Below are positions 6,530-12,220 of a stretch of DNA of 12,220 bases, one piece after another. The stretch comes from Candidatus Bathyarchaeum sp. Lineage in GTDB: Archaea > Thermoproteota > Bathyarchaeia > Bathyarchaeales > Bathyarchaeaceae. The notes beneath the pieces were generated by a model. It worked only from the letters and a program-made list of their open reading frames with translations. It had not been told where the DNA came from and ran no database searches. Position numbers and translations under genes: made by a program. Where the stretch lies: the NCBI GenBank assembly GCA_003096235.1, contig PIXT01000104.1, positions 1-12,220 on the forward strand, written 5' to 3'. Position 1 is the stretch's first letter, and each line of letters starts with the position of its first letter.

Positions 6530-7168
6530 TTGCCTTTGAAATCAGTTAACGCCATAGCCAATGGTTTTGATACTACAACCAAAAACCTGTTGTTGTTTGC
6601 ACCACCACTTGTTCTCCTTGCAATTCAATTATTATTTCAGTTTTTAGTTTACAACTTTCCAAACATTTGGCTGGTGTGGGCCGGTCGATTCATAGTTGGC
6701 CTGATTGGATTCATTGCATACTGTATTGTTGTTGACATGACCAATGACGCCATCAACGGTCAGCCATTAAACTTGAACAAAAGCCTAAACGCCATAATGG
6801 GTCGACTGGCAGAACTGATTCTAGTAGCAATTGTAACCGTATTATGTGCCCTTACGATCCTTCTAATTCCTCTTGCACTGTTCCTCAGAACAATTACAGT
6901 AGTAGAAAAAACAGATACCAATCAAACTATATCAAAATCAGTAGATTTTGTTCGCAACAATTTGGGAGAAGTTGTTTTTTTTGCAATCATCGTGATAATA
7001 GTTGCTGTTTTTATTAGCTTTGGTTTCTCATTAATTCCCTTCGTTGGTGCCTATCTTAGTGATTTCTTAAACATGCTTGTTAACGTTGTTTTTACGACGG
7101 CATCCGTTCACTTGTACTTTTCATTAAAGGAGACCACAACAACCCCACAACAGTCGCTTAACACATGA
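6530..7168 (+). CDS. Unrecognised five-helix membrane protein
   Basis: A 212-residue membrane protein with helices at about 20-41, 47-69, 92-121 (long), 147-170 and 176-197. Polar loops between the second and third helices (DMTNDAINGQPLNLNKSLNAI, 69-89) and the third and fourth (EKTDTNQTISKSVDFVRNN, 126-144) look cytoplasmic and amphipathic. The overall plan resembles poorly characterised DUF4013/YciC-like archaeal membrane proteins, but I cannot confirm a family. The start is TTG: either 6530, only 4 nt after GGGGGAT (6519-6525), or TTG 6536, 10 nt after it (210 residues). A TATA-like TTTATATC about 35 bases upstream supports a monocistronic transcript. It converges on the DUF6326-like gene, 47 bases away. 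Function unknown. Confidence 0.8.
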   Translation: MPLKSVNAIANGFDTTTKNLLLFAPPLVLLAIQLLFQFLVYNFPNIWLVWAGRFIVGLIGFIAYCIVVDMTNDAINGQPLNLNKSLNAIMGRLAELILVAIVTVLCALTILLIPLALFLRTITVVEKTDTNQTISKSVDFVRNNLGEVVFFAIIVIIVAVFISFGFSLIPFVGAYLSDFLNMLVNVVFTTASVHLYFSLKETTTTPQQSLNT

Positions 7169-7215
7169 CATTTTTACCCGCCTGTTTTAGACCCAATTCC
7201 ACGCATAGAATATGG

Positions 7216-7557
7216 TCAGGCGTTTAACACCAGTCCGACGACTATCAAGAATTTGTCATAAGCACCGGGGTAACTAGGCAACCCAGAAAGATTGAAACCA
7301 ATCAAGGCTAATGCTACGATAATGTTTGACCATTGAATCATAGGATATGTCAGAGTCAGGGACAGAACCAGCATAACAATTGGAAGCAACATCAGCAGAG
7401 CCATTCCCATCAAAATGGTTTGGGTCATTTTCTTTCCTTCAATTTCTCCTGGTTTGAAATCCCCAGCAAATATCCGCAACACATCCCCTAACAAATAGGT
7501 CAACATCAAGGCCACCCACAATCCCGAGAGAATAATTCTCACATCTTCCAAATTCAA
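7216..7557 (-). CDS. DUF6326-like small membrane protein
   Basis: A 113-residue protein with four membrane helices at about 8-30, 45-70, 75-92 and 98-112. The pattern LGDVLRIFAGDF...G (23-37), a second helix ending PIVMLVLSLTL, then W-x-N-I-I (76-80) matches my recollection of the DUF6326 family, whose function is unknown. Start: TTG at 7557, but GGGCGTGAT (7565-7557) touches it, so TTG at 7551, 5 nt downstream of that SD, is likelier (111 residues). A clear TATA-like AAATATAAAA at 7593-7584 on the minus strand gives it its own promoter, so it need not depend on the TrmB 2 gene upstream. Confidence 0.75.
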   Translation of the reverse strand: MNLEDVRIILSGLWVALMLTYLLGDVLRIFAGDFKPGEIEGKKMTQTILMGMALLMLLPIVMLVLSLTLTYPMIQWSNIIVALALIGFNLSGLPSYPGAYDKFLIVVGLVLNA

Positions 7558-7583
7558 TCACGCCCGCTAGACAATTTCCGGGT

Positions 7584-7593
7584 TTTATATTTC
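7584..7593 (-). promoter_or_regulatory. Putative TATA box of the DUF6326-like gene
   Basis: On the minus strand AAATATAAAA precedes the gene by about 30 bases, the expected distance for a short archaeal leader. It lies in the 82-base gap downstream of the TrmB 2 stop codon. Confidence 0.45.
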
Positions 7594-7639
7594 GACTTTG
7601 GGTCTGGAGTTTAAAAATTAAACTCAAAACCTTGTTAGA

Positions 7640-8458
7640 TTATGCCACTATCTGGTTTTCCTCATAAGTTGTGGCGTTTTCCCAAGAAGAGTTAAAGTGT
7701 TCTTTGAAGTTTAGCAAAATCTGCTCGTTGTTAGTCCATAGTGTTCTGGAATATTTTATTGGTGGTTCCGAATCAAGGCAGATTATAGCCAGTTGGTTAT
7801 CGCAAATTGCACCATAAGGCTTCTGAGAGTCGAAGGAAAATCTGATTTCAAGGGTTGGATACTTCAACAAATGTGCGATTTGTTCGATTCTCATTGCAAA
7901 CTCGTTATCGTTTCTAAAGGACCTGTCAAAAATCCACCTGACTCTGACTTTGTCCTGCAACAAGTTTTGGTAGATTTCAAAAACCTGATTGTTTTTAGGT
8001 TCCCTTTTTTCAGTTGCTATCACATCTACACTTTTTTTGATATGTAACAGTGTTTTTTCCCAATTTCGGCAAAAAACTTGTGAACCACTAGGAAGTATTT
8101 TAAAAAAATCTTGTTGTTTGTCAATTTTTTTAACGTAATCAAGTTGCTTTGCTAACTTCTTCAAGTTTTCTAAAACAGTATTGTATTCCCGTTTTTTTCC
8201 ATTTATCAAAATTTCAATAGCTAAGGGCAATGGAACTGAACCATAGGTTGTGGATTTTCCCAGCTCTTTTCTAACTATCTCTTTTTCTTCTAGTTTCTTT
8301 AGGGTCCTGTACACGTTTGACCTATCAATATTTGACTGCTGAGCAATTTTGGACACAGGCACACTTCCCAATTGAACCAAAGACAAGAAAACTTTAGCTT
8401 CTTGAGAAGTTAACCCTGCACTTATGAGATCATTGACATAATCATCACTGATGATCAA
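7640..8458 (-). CDS. TrmB-family transcriptional regulator 2
   Basis: A 272-residue TrmB-family regulator. Winged helix-turn-helix about 5-70 (ISAGLTSQEAKVFLSLVQLG; VPVSKIAQQSNIDRSNVYRTLKKLEEKEIV), a basic coiled-coil linker about 83-112, then a PLD-like effector domain. It ends in LWTNNEQILLNFKEHFNSSWEN, matching LWTDNPCVTSVFLDYFHILWTN in regulator 1. The frame opens at TTG 8476, but GGGGGGAG (8474-8467) is a better SD than coding sequence, and TTG 8458 sits 8 nt after it and aligns with the start of regulator 1. The two are paralogues with low identity outside the helix-turn-helix. It is divergent from surface protein 2, the same arrangement as copy 1. Ligand unknown. Confidence 0.88.
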   Translation of the reverse strand: MIISDDYVNDLISAGLTSQEAKVFLSLVQLGSVPVSKIAQQSNIDRSNVYRTLKKLEEKEIVRKELGKSTTYGSVPLPLAIEILINGKKREYNTVLENLKKLAKQLDYVKKIDKQQDFFKILPSGSQVFCRNWEKTLLHIKKSVDVIATEKREPKNNQVFEIYQNLLQDKVRVRWIFDRSFRNDNEFAMRIEQIAHLLKYPTLEIRFSFDSQKPYGAICDNQLAIICLDSEPPIKYSRTLWTNNEQILLNFKEHFNSSWENATTYEENQIVA

Positions 8459-8466
8459 GTCTGTTT

Positions 8467-8577
8467 CTCCCCCCAAACATGATTAAAAAAAATTTTGTTA
8501 AAAATTTTGTGGTTGGTTGTTACCTACACTTCGGTTTAAACGCACCTTCAACGAAACGTTATTGCAAGGTGAAAAAC
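8467..8577. promoter_or_regulatory. Divergent promoter region between TrmB 2 and surface protein 2
   Basis: On minus, AAAATTTTTAA (8508-8498) is the likely TATA of TrmB 2. On plus, TTTAAA (8535-8540) would start transcription near 8563, just before the SD AGGTGA (8567-8572). TGGTTGTTACCT at 8514-8525 lies between the two boxes and matches TGGTTAGTACCT of the first cassette at 10 of 12 positions, with the same GGT-N4-ACC symmetry. A bound regulator here could affect both genes. Confidence 0.5.
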
Positions 8578-11265
8578 ATGAAAGAAAAAAAACTGAAAAA
8601 TAAAGGATTTGCGTTACTTTCAGTGATTCTGTTACTTTCATCTTTAGCAGTGGTAAGCATGGCCGATTTAGTGATGGCACAAACTTATGAAAACATGCAA
8701 GAAGGAGGTTCAATTTTACTCCCTGCAGGAGTAACTCCTGATCACTCCCTTTCCACAGAAGCATATCTGAGTTTTAGGCCCAACCCCGTAGGCTTAGGTG
8801 CAACATTTTTGGTAAACATGTGGATCACGCCATCGACACATGTAAGCCGATATTTCACGGACTATAAAATCACCATCCAAAAACCAAGTGGTGAAGAACA
8901 TGTCGTGACTATGGACTCCTATCGTGCAGACACAACTGCATGGTTTGAGTGGATTGCTGACGAAGTTGGTGAATGGAAACTTAAATTTGAAATGCCCGGT
9001 GGTTATTTCCCAGCCGGTAACTACTCTGCAATCGAAGGCGCTGTGTTTTATCAACAAGGAGCAGTACTGAGTTTTCCCGAATCTGTGTACTATGAACCGT
9101 GTTCTACTGATTGGCAGACACTAACTGTTCAAGAAGAAATGGTGTATTCGTATCCTCCTTCTGAACTTCCAGAAGACTACTGGACTCGACCAATATCCCC
9201 AGAAAACAGAGAATGGGCAAAAATTTCTGGATGGTACCCATACAATGGAAAAGGCGGAGGTCCTAATTGGCCCGCTGAAACCAACATCTACAACACGGCA
9301 GACTACCAGTTCACTCCTTATGTCCAAGCACCAGAAACCTCCCACATTGTGTGGAAGAGGCTAATGGGTCTGAATGGTCTTATTGGAGGCGACATGGGAC
9401 AAACGTCCTTTGCAAGTGGTGGCGGACCAGGGGGTGGAGGCACTCCATCAATTATCTACGCTGGGCGATGTTATGATACTGTTGGAAAAGTAATAAACGG
9501 GACAACAAAGCAGTTCTGGCGATGCTACGACCTGCGCACTGGCGAATTATTCTGGGAAACAGAAGCTCAATCCTACACGTACTTGTGGTTTGGAATATTT
9601 GAGATGACTACAACTATAGTTCCCTCTAGCATCCATTTCGAAGAAGGACACGGAGAAGTTCCAGGTGCTCAAACAACCTTCGGATTGAATGACTACCTTG
9701 TTGGCATTTCCAGCGGCGTGTTGAGAAAATGGGACCCCTACGATGGAAGCCTAGACCTTGAAGTAGATGTCATGGATGGAACACTATACAGTGACCCTTA
9801 CGTTTTGAGTGTGCAAAATCTTGGTGATTTCTTCAACCCTGATTACCGCTTGATCAATTGGACAATAAACGGAGACACTGAAAACTTTGCTGACCGAGTA
9901 GTCAGTAATGTAACTTTTGCTTGGAGCAGTTTAGGAACATCTCAAGATTTCGAAACAGGTGTGGCAGTGCAACAAAACATGATAAACTATGGAGAAGCAG
10001 GAGCAGACTGGGTTGGTGTGGAACTAAGAGCAGCAAGTCTGAAAACAGGCCAAGAGCTTTGGGACACAACAATCATGGAGCGTTCATACAGCAGTTCATG
10101 TACAGTTGCTGACCATGGAAAAGTCGCTGTTTTGATGAAGGATGGAGACTTTTTGGCTTTTGATTTGTTAACAGGCAATCAAGCTTGGAGAAGTGAACAG
10201 ATGGATTACCCGTGGGATGCACCTAGCTTTGGAGCTTATTCGATACATTCTGCTTATGGCATGTTCTATAGAACCGCATATTCTGGTGTTTACGCCTTTG
10301 ACTGGGACACTGGTGACATAGTTTGGAAGTATGAGGCGCCTGCAGACAGCCCCTATGAAACACCATACGTTACGCCTGACGGCGCAACAGTTTATTCCTT
10401 TAATGCTGGCGGCAAAATAGCTGACGGTAAAATCTACGTTTTCAACACTGAACACACCACTACGCAGCCTGTTACTCGAGGTTGGGGAATTCACTGCATT
10501 AACGCCTTTACTGGTGAGGGCATCTGGAACATTACAGGATTCATGACTCCAGGTGCTATGGCTGATGGTTACCTTACAGCAGCTGGTGGCTACGACGGAT
10601 ACATGTATGTTTTTGGAAAAGGTGAAACTCAGACAACAGTAATGACTCCTCTTAGTGGAGCCGCAGTAGGTTCTCCTATGACAATTTCAGGGTCTGTTTT
10701 GGACATGTCCCCTAGTCAACCTGGTACGCCTTGTGTTTCTGAAGACTCCATGACACTGCAAATGGAATATTTGCATCTGCAAAGACCAATTGACGGTATC
10801 TGGCACGATGAGACAATTACAGGAGTTCCTGTATCCCTTACTGCAATAGCTGAAGACGGAACTTACGTTGACCTTGGCACAGTTACTACTGAGGGCTATT
10901 CAGGCACTTTTGGAAAAGCATGGACACCAACCGCACAAGGCACATACAAAGTTGTTGCATCTTTTGCAGGAGACAAATCTTATGGCAGCTCATCAGCAAC
11001 CGCTTGGGTTACTGTTGGTCCAGCAGCATCAGCAGCAGCTCCCATTGAGCCAGAAGAACCCACAGCACCAACTCCAGAAGAGCCAACGCCCGAAGAGCCA
11101 ACAACCCCTGAGGAACCTGAAACCCCAGAAGAGCCCGAGGAACCTGAACCAGAAACAACTGTAGAAACACCTCTGATTAGCACTGAACTGGCAATCGTCA
11201 TAGCTGTCGTGGCTGCATGCGTAATTGGTGCCGTTGCATACCTAGCACTGCGAAGACGCAAATAA
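8578..11265 (+). CDS. PQQ-type beta-propeller surface protein 2 (membrane-anchored)
   Basis: An 895-residue paralogue of surface protein 1 with the same plan: signal peptide (basic MKEKKLKNKG, hydrophobic 11-33, likely cut after VMA); N-terminal beta domain (about 50-185); propeller with blade motifs at 318-327 (DLRTGELFWE), 386-395, 487-496 (SLKTGQELWD), 529-538, 575-584 (DWDTGDIVWK) and 642-651; Ig-like domain (about 687-813); PEEPT stalk (820-862); membrane helix (868-890) and RRRK tail. The ATG at 8578 is chosen over the upstream ATG at 8479 because AGGTGA lies at 8567-8572 and because the extra 33 residues would bury the signal peptide and run through the promoter. A Gly-rich loop (280-288) has no counterpart in protein 1. 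Identity to protein 1 rises towards the C-terminus. Confidence 0.9.
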   Translation: MKEKKLKNKGFALLSVILLLSSLAVVSMADLVMAQTYENMQEGGSILLPAGVTPDHSLSTEAYLSFRPNPVGLGATFLVNMWITPSTHVSRYFTDYKITIQKPSGEEHVVTMDSYRADTTAWFEWIADEVGEWKLKFEMPGGYFPAGNYSAIEGAVFYQQGAVLSFPESVYYEPCSTDWQTLTVQEEMVYSYPPSELPEDYWTRPISPENREWAKISGWYPYNGKGGGPNWPAETNIYNTADYQFTPYVQAPETSHIVWKRLMGLNGLIGGDMGQTSFASGGGPGGGGTPSIIYAGRCYDTVGKVINGTTKQFWRCYDLRTGELFWETEAQSYTYLWFGIFEMTTTIVPSSIHFEEGHGEVPGAQTTFGLNDYLVGISSGVLRKWDPYDGSLDLEVDVMDGTLYSDPYVLSVQNLGDFFNPDYRLINWTINGDTENFADRVVSNVTFAWSSLGTSQDFETGVAVQQNMINYGEAGADWVGVELRAASLKTGQELWDTTIMERSYSSSCTVADHGKVAVLMKDGDFLAFDLLTGNQAWRSEQMDYPWDAPSFGAYSIHSAYGMFYRTAYSGVYAFDWDTGDIVWKYEAPADSPYETPYVTPDGATVYSFNAGGKIADGKIYVFNTEHTTTQPVTRGWGIHCINAFTGEGIWNITGFMTPGAMADGYLTAAGGYDGYMYVFGKGETQTTVMTPLSGAAVGSPMTISGSVLDMSPSQPGTPCVSEDSMTLQMEYLHLQRPIDGIWHDETITGVPVSLTAIAEDGTYVDLGTVTTEGYSGTFGKAWTPTAQGTYKVVASFAGDKSYGSSSATAWVTVGPAASAAAPIEPEEPTAPTPEEPTPEEPTTPEEPETPEEPEEPEPETTVETPLISTELAIVIAVVAACVIGAVAYLALRRRK

Positions 11266-11267
11266 AC

Positions 11268-11298
11268 AGGGAAAAACTCATTTCCTTTCCCTTTTTTT
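11268..11298 (+). terminator. Terminator after surface protein 2
   Basis: AGGGAAA (11268-11274) pairs with TTTCCCT (11286-11292), followed by T to 11298, starting two bases after the stop. It sits in the same place as the terminator after surface protein 1, with a changed but still paired stem. Confidence 0.75.
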
Positions 11299-11563
11299 GT
11301 GGGGAACAAATTAGAAGAAGAGGCTGAAAACAATCAAGACAGGAGGGCAGCACTTTTTCCCTTAGGGGAGAAACTTTCGACCTGTGCTCATCAACAACTT
11401 CCTGTTTTTTGTGTCAGTTATCTCTTCTTCAAGTTTAAACAAAACTAAATGAAAGGCAAGAATGGACTGAAAAAACTTAACTTGGAAAAATGAAAATAAT
11501 CCCTTCATTGTTATTTTCATAGCTTTCTCCAAAGGTATTTCCAAATTAAGCCTCAGAAATCCA
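11299..11563. repeat. Conserved structured downstream element, copy B
   Basis: Counterpart of copy A after surface protein 1. The nested helices are kept: ACAGGAG (11339-11345)/TTCCTGT (11399-11405) with one G-T wobble, and AGCAC (11349-11353)/GTGCT (11384-11388). The outer helix CTTAACTTGGAAA (11476-11488) pairs with 11538-11550 with one mismatch. The inner hairpin ATGAAAATAA (11490-11499)/TTATTTTCAT (11511-11520) is unchanged, and its loop is one base longer than in copy A. Minus-strand reading frames are not preserved between copies, so it is unlikely to encode a protein on that strand. Confidence 0.7.
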
Positions 11564-11761
11564 TTCTTGACTCCTGTTTTGTTCTTTTTTTGGGTTTGGG
11601 GTTACTTTTTTCCCTCTTGTCGGAACTCTTTTGGAGTGGTGTCTTCTTCAATCTTTTGTTTGCTCGTGGAGCCTTCTTTGCTACTTTGTCAATTATGTAG
11701 CCAAAAAAAGATAGGTTTTTAAATAAATGTGATTTTTCGCTTTCACGGAGGAAAATATAGA
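11564..11761. other. Region before the small membrane gene
   Basis: No gene that I accept. It holds a minus-strand Lys/Arg-rich reading frame (see rejected items). On the plus strand there is a TATA-like TTTTTAAATA at 11716-11725 and the SD GGAGG at 11747-11751 for the 11762 gene. Confidence 0.45.
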
Positions 11762-11929
11762 ATGTCACAGTTTGCGATTGTTGGATTCTTTCTTATTTTG
11801 ATAGATTTTATTCCTCTTCTTTTGGGGTTGAGCCTGTCTAAGGGTTCGTTTAAATCAAAATTTGTCAAAATATCGTTTCCAATATGGCTCCTGATGTTGG
11901 TTGTCGGTGCCCTTTTGATTATGACCTAA
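11762..11929 (+). CDS. Small two-helix membrane protein (55 residues)
   Basis: Starting at ATG 11762, the protein has hydrophobic segments at about 4-22 (FAIVGFFLILIDFIPLLLGL) and 37-54 (ISFPIWLLMLVVGALLIM), joined by a basic loop SKGSFKSKFVK. Helical-hairpin topology with the loop inside is likely. The frame is open upstream to 11729, but GGAGG at 11747-11751 with a 10-nt spacer and a TATA-like box at 11716-11725 favour this ATG. No family recognised; small membrane proteins of this sort often attach to larger membrane complexes, but no partner is evident. Confidence 0.6.
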   Translation: MSQFAIVGFFLILIDFIPLLLGLSLSKGSFKSKFVKISFPIWLLMLVVGALLIMT

Positions 11930-11992
11930 ATAATCACAGGGGAAAACCGCAGGTAACTATTCTTTATCCATTGACAACACTTCAAAATACTT

Positions 11993-12030
11993 TTTGGGTT
12001 TGAGGTTAAATTTTAACCCCCAAACCCAAA
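11993..12030. terminator. Long hairpin between convergent genes
   Basis: TTTGGGTTTG (11993-12002) pairs with CAAACCCAAA (12021-12030), and inside it GGTTAA (12004-12009) pairs with TTAACC (12013-12018) around a 3-nt loop: 16 base pairs with one small asymmetric bulge. It lies between the stops at 11929 (plus) and 12042 (minus), as a two-way terminator or RNA 3'-end structure would. There is no T-run on either side, so the terminator role is inferred from position. Confidence 0.5.
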
Positions 12031-12041
12031 GGCATAAAAAA

Positions 12042-12220
12042 TCAAGTCTTTTTGATTATCTGATTATATTCAAAGTATGAGAAAACAACTAGTAATATTG
12101 TCCAAGTGAGAAAGATTAGATGTGTGCCTCCTATGAAAATAGGGTGTGATGCAATTCTGTTTCCTACAGAGATTATTATTAGAAATAGTGGACCCCACTT
12201 GTTCTGTTTTCTGATCCAAA
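12042..12220 (-). CDS. Membrane protein, C-terminal fragment
   Basis: On the minus strand a frame enters from the window edge (first full codon 12218-12216) and runs 58 codons to TGA at 12044-12042. The sequence has two hydrophobic stretches, PLFLIIISVG (about 10-19) and FIGGTHLIFLTWTILLVVFSYF (about 28-49), and a polar, basic end (EYNQIIKKT). Unbroken hydrophobic segments and a clean polar tail suggest the real end of a membrane protein. The family cannot be told from this fragment. Confidence 0.5.
   Translation of the reverse strand, partial: WIRKQNKWGPLFLIIISVGNRIASHPIFIGGTHLIFLTWTILLVVFSYFEYNQIIKKT

Noticed and set aside
8479..8577. 33-residue N-terminal extension of surface protein 2
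   Set aside because: It would place a long segment before the signal peptide, covers the promoter region, and has no SD before ATG 8479, whereas ATG 8578 has AGGTGA.
2945..11265. Assignment of the propeller proteins as PQQ-dependent dehydrogenases
   Set aside because: Only the structural blade repeats (DxxTGxxxW) are seen; the catalytic and calcium-binding residues of quinoprotein dehydrogenases are not recognisable, and the stalk and anchor fit a surface protein.
11362..11544. Minus-strand 60-residue frame across copy B of the downstream element
   Set aside because: In copy A the same stretch has a two-base insertion and a one-base deletion that break the frame, so the conservation is not that of a protein.
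5716..11563. Downstream elements as miniature transposons
   Set aside because: No terminal inverted repeats with target-site duplications are seen, and both copies sit at the same place relative to paralogous genes, which fits segmental duplication better than transposition.
11553..11768. Minus-strand 71-residue Lys/Arg-rich frame
   Set aside because: Its GTG start lies inside the opposing membrane gene, no SD is present, and the composition follows from A-rich low-complexity DNA on that strand; its end also runs into the conserved element. A basic protein is not excluded.

Overview
The window looks archaeal. Genes are preceded by TATA-like boxes rather than bacterial -35/-10 pairs. Starts are often TTG, behind GGAG/GGTGA/GGGGGA Shine-Dalgarno (SD) sequences. 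There are two TrmB-family regulators, an AbrB-like fragment, and two giant surface proteins made of PQQ-type beta-propeller repeats, an Ig-like domain, a Pro/Glu/Thr stalk and a C-terminal membrane anchor ending in RRK. In my experience this combination is typical of Bathyarchaeia-like uncultured archaea, but that assignment is inference. No rRNA, tRNA, CRISPR array or insertion sequence is visible.

Layout: (1) 1-165, the tail of an AbrB-like protein. (2) 269-1114, an unrecognised eight-helix membrane protein. (3) 1881-1163, minus strand, a two-gene operon of a YgbA-type Cys-rich protein (nitrosative-stress family) and a cupin, with overlapping stop and start and a perfect palindrome at the promoter. 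(4) 2809-2009, TrmB regulator 1, minus strand, apparently starting at CTG. (5) 2945-5680, divergent PQQ-propeller surface protein 1. (6) 5681-5974, a terminator and a structured element. (7) 6135-6004, minus strand, a 43-residue peptide with a Cys/Gly-rich tail. (8) 6136-6529, non-coding with a 19-bp inverted repeat and tandem GTTAC boxes. (9) 6530-7168, a five-helix membrane protein. (10) 7557-7216, minus strand, a DUF6326-like membrane protein. (11) 8458-7640, minus strand, TrmB regulator 2. (12) 8578-11265, PQQ-propeller surface protein 2. (13) 11266-11563, the second copy of the terminator plus structured element. (14) 11762-11929, a 55-residue membrane protein. (15) 12220-12042, minus strand, the C-terminus of another membrane protein.

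The main story is a duplicated cassette: a TrmB-family regulator, a divergent PQQ-propeller surface protein, an intrinsic-type terminator, and then a ~250-nt non-coding element. The regulators have diverged strongly and the surface proteins moderately, yet a ~97-nt core of the downstream element differs by only four substitutions and one indel. Both copies of the element fold into matching helices. Both divergent intergenic regions also carry a near-identical GGT-N4-ACC box that could be a regulator operator. The simplest reading is that each TrmB protein controls its neighbouring surface protein in response to an unknown ligand, and that the downstream element is a functional RNA or regulatory structure. 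None of this is demonstrated by sequence alone.
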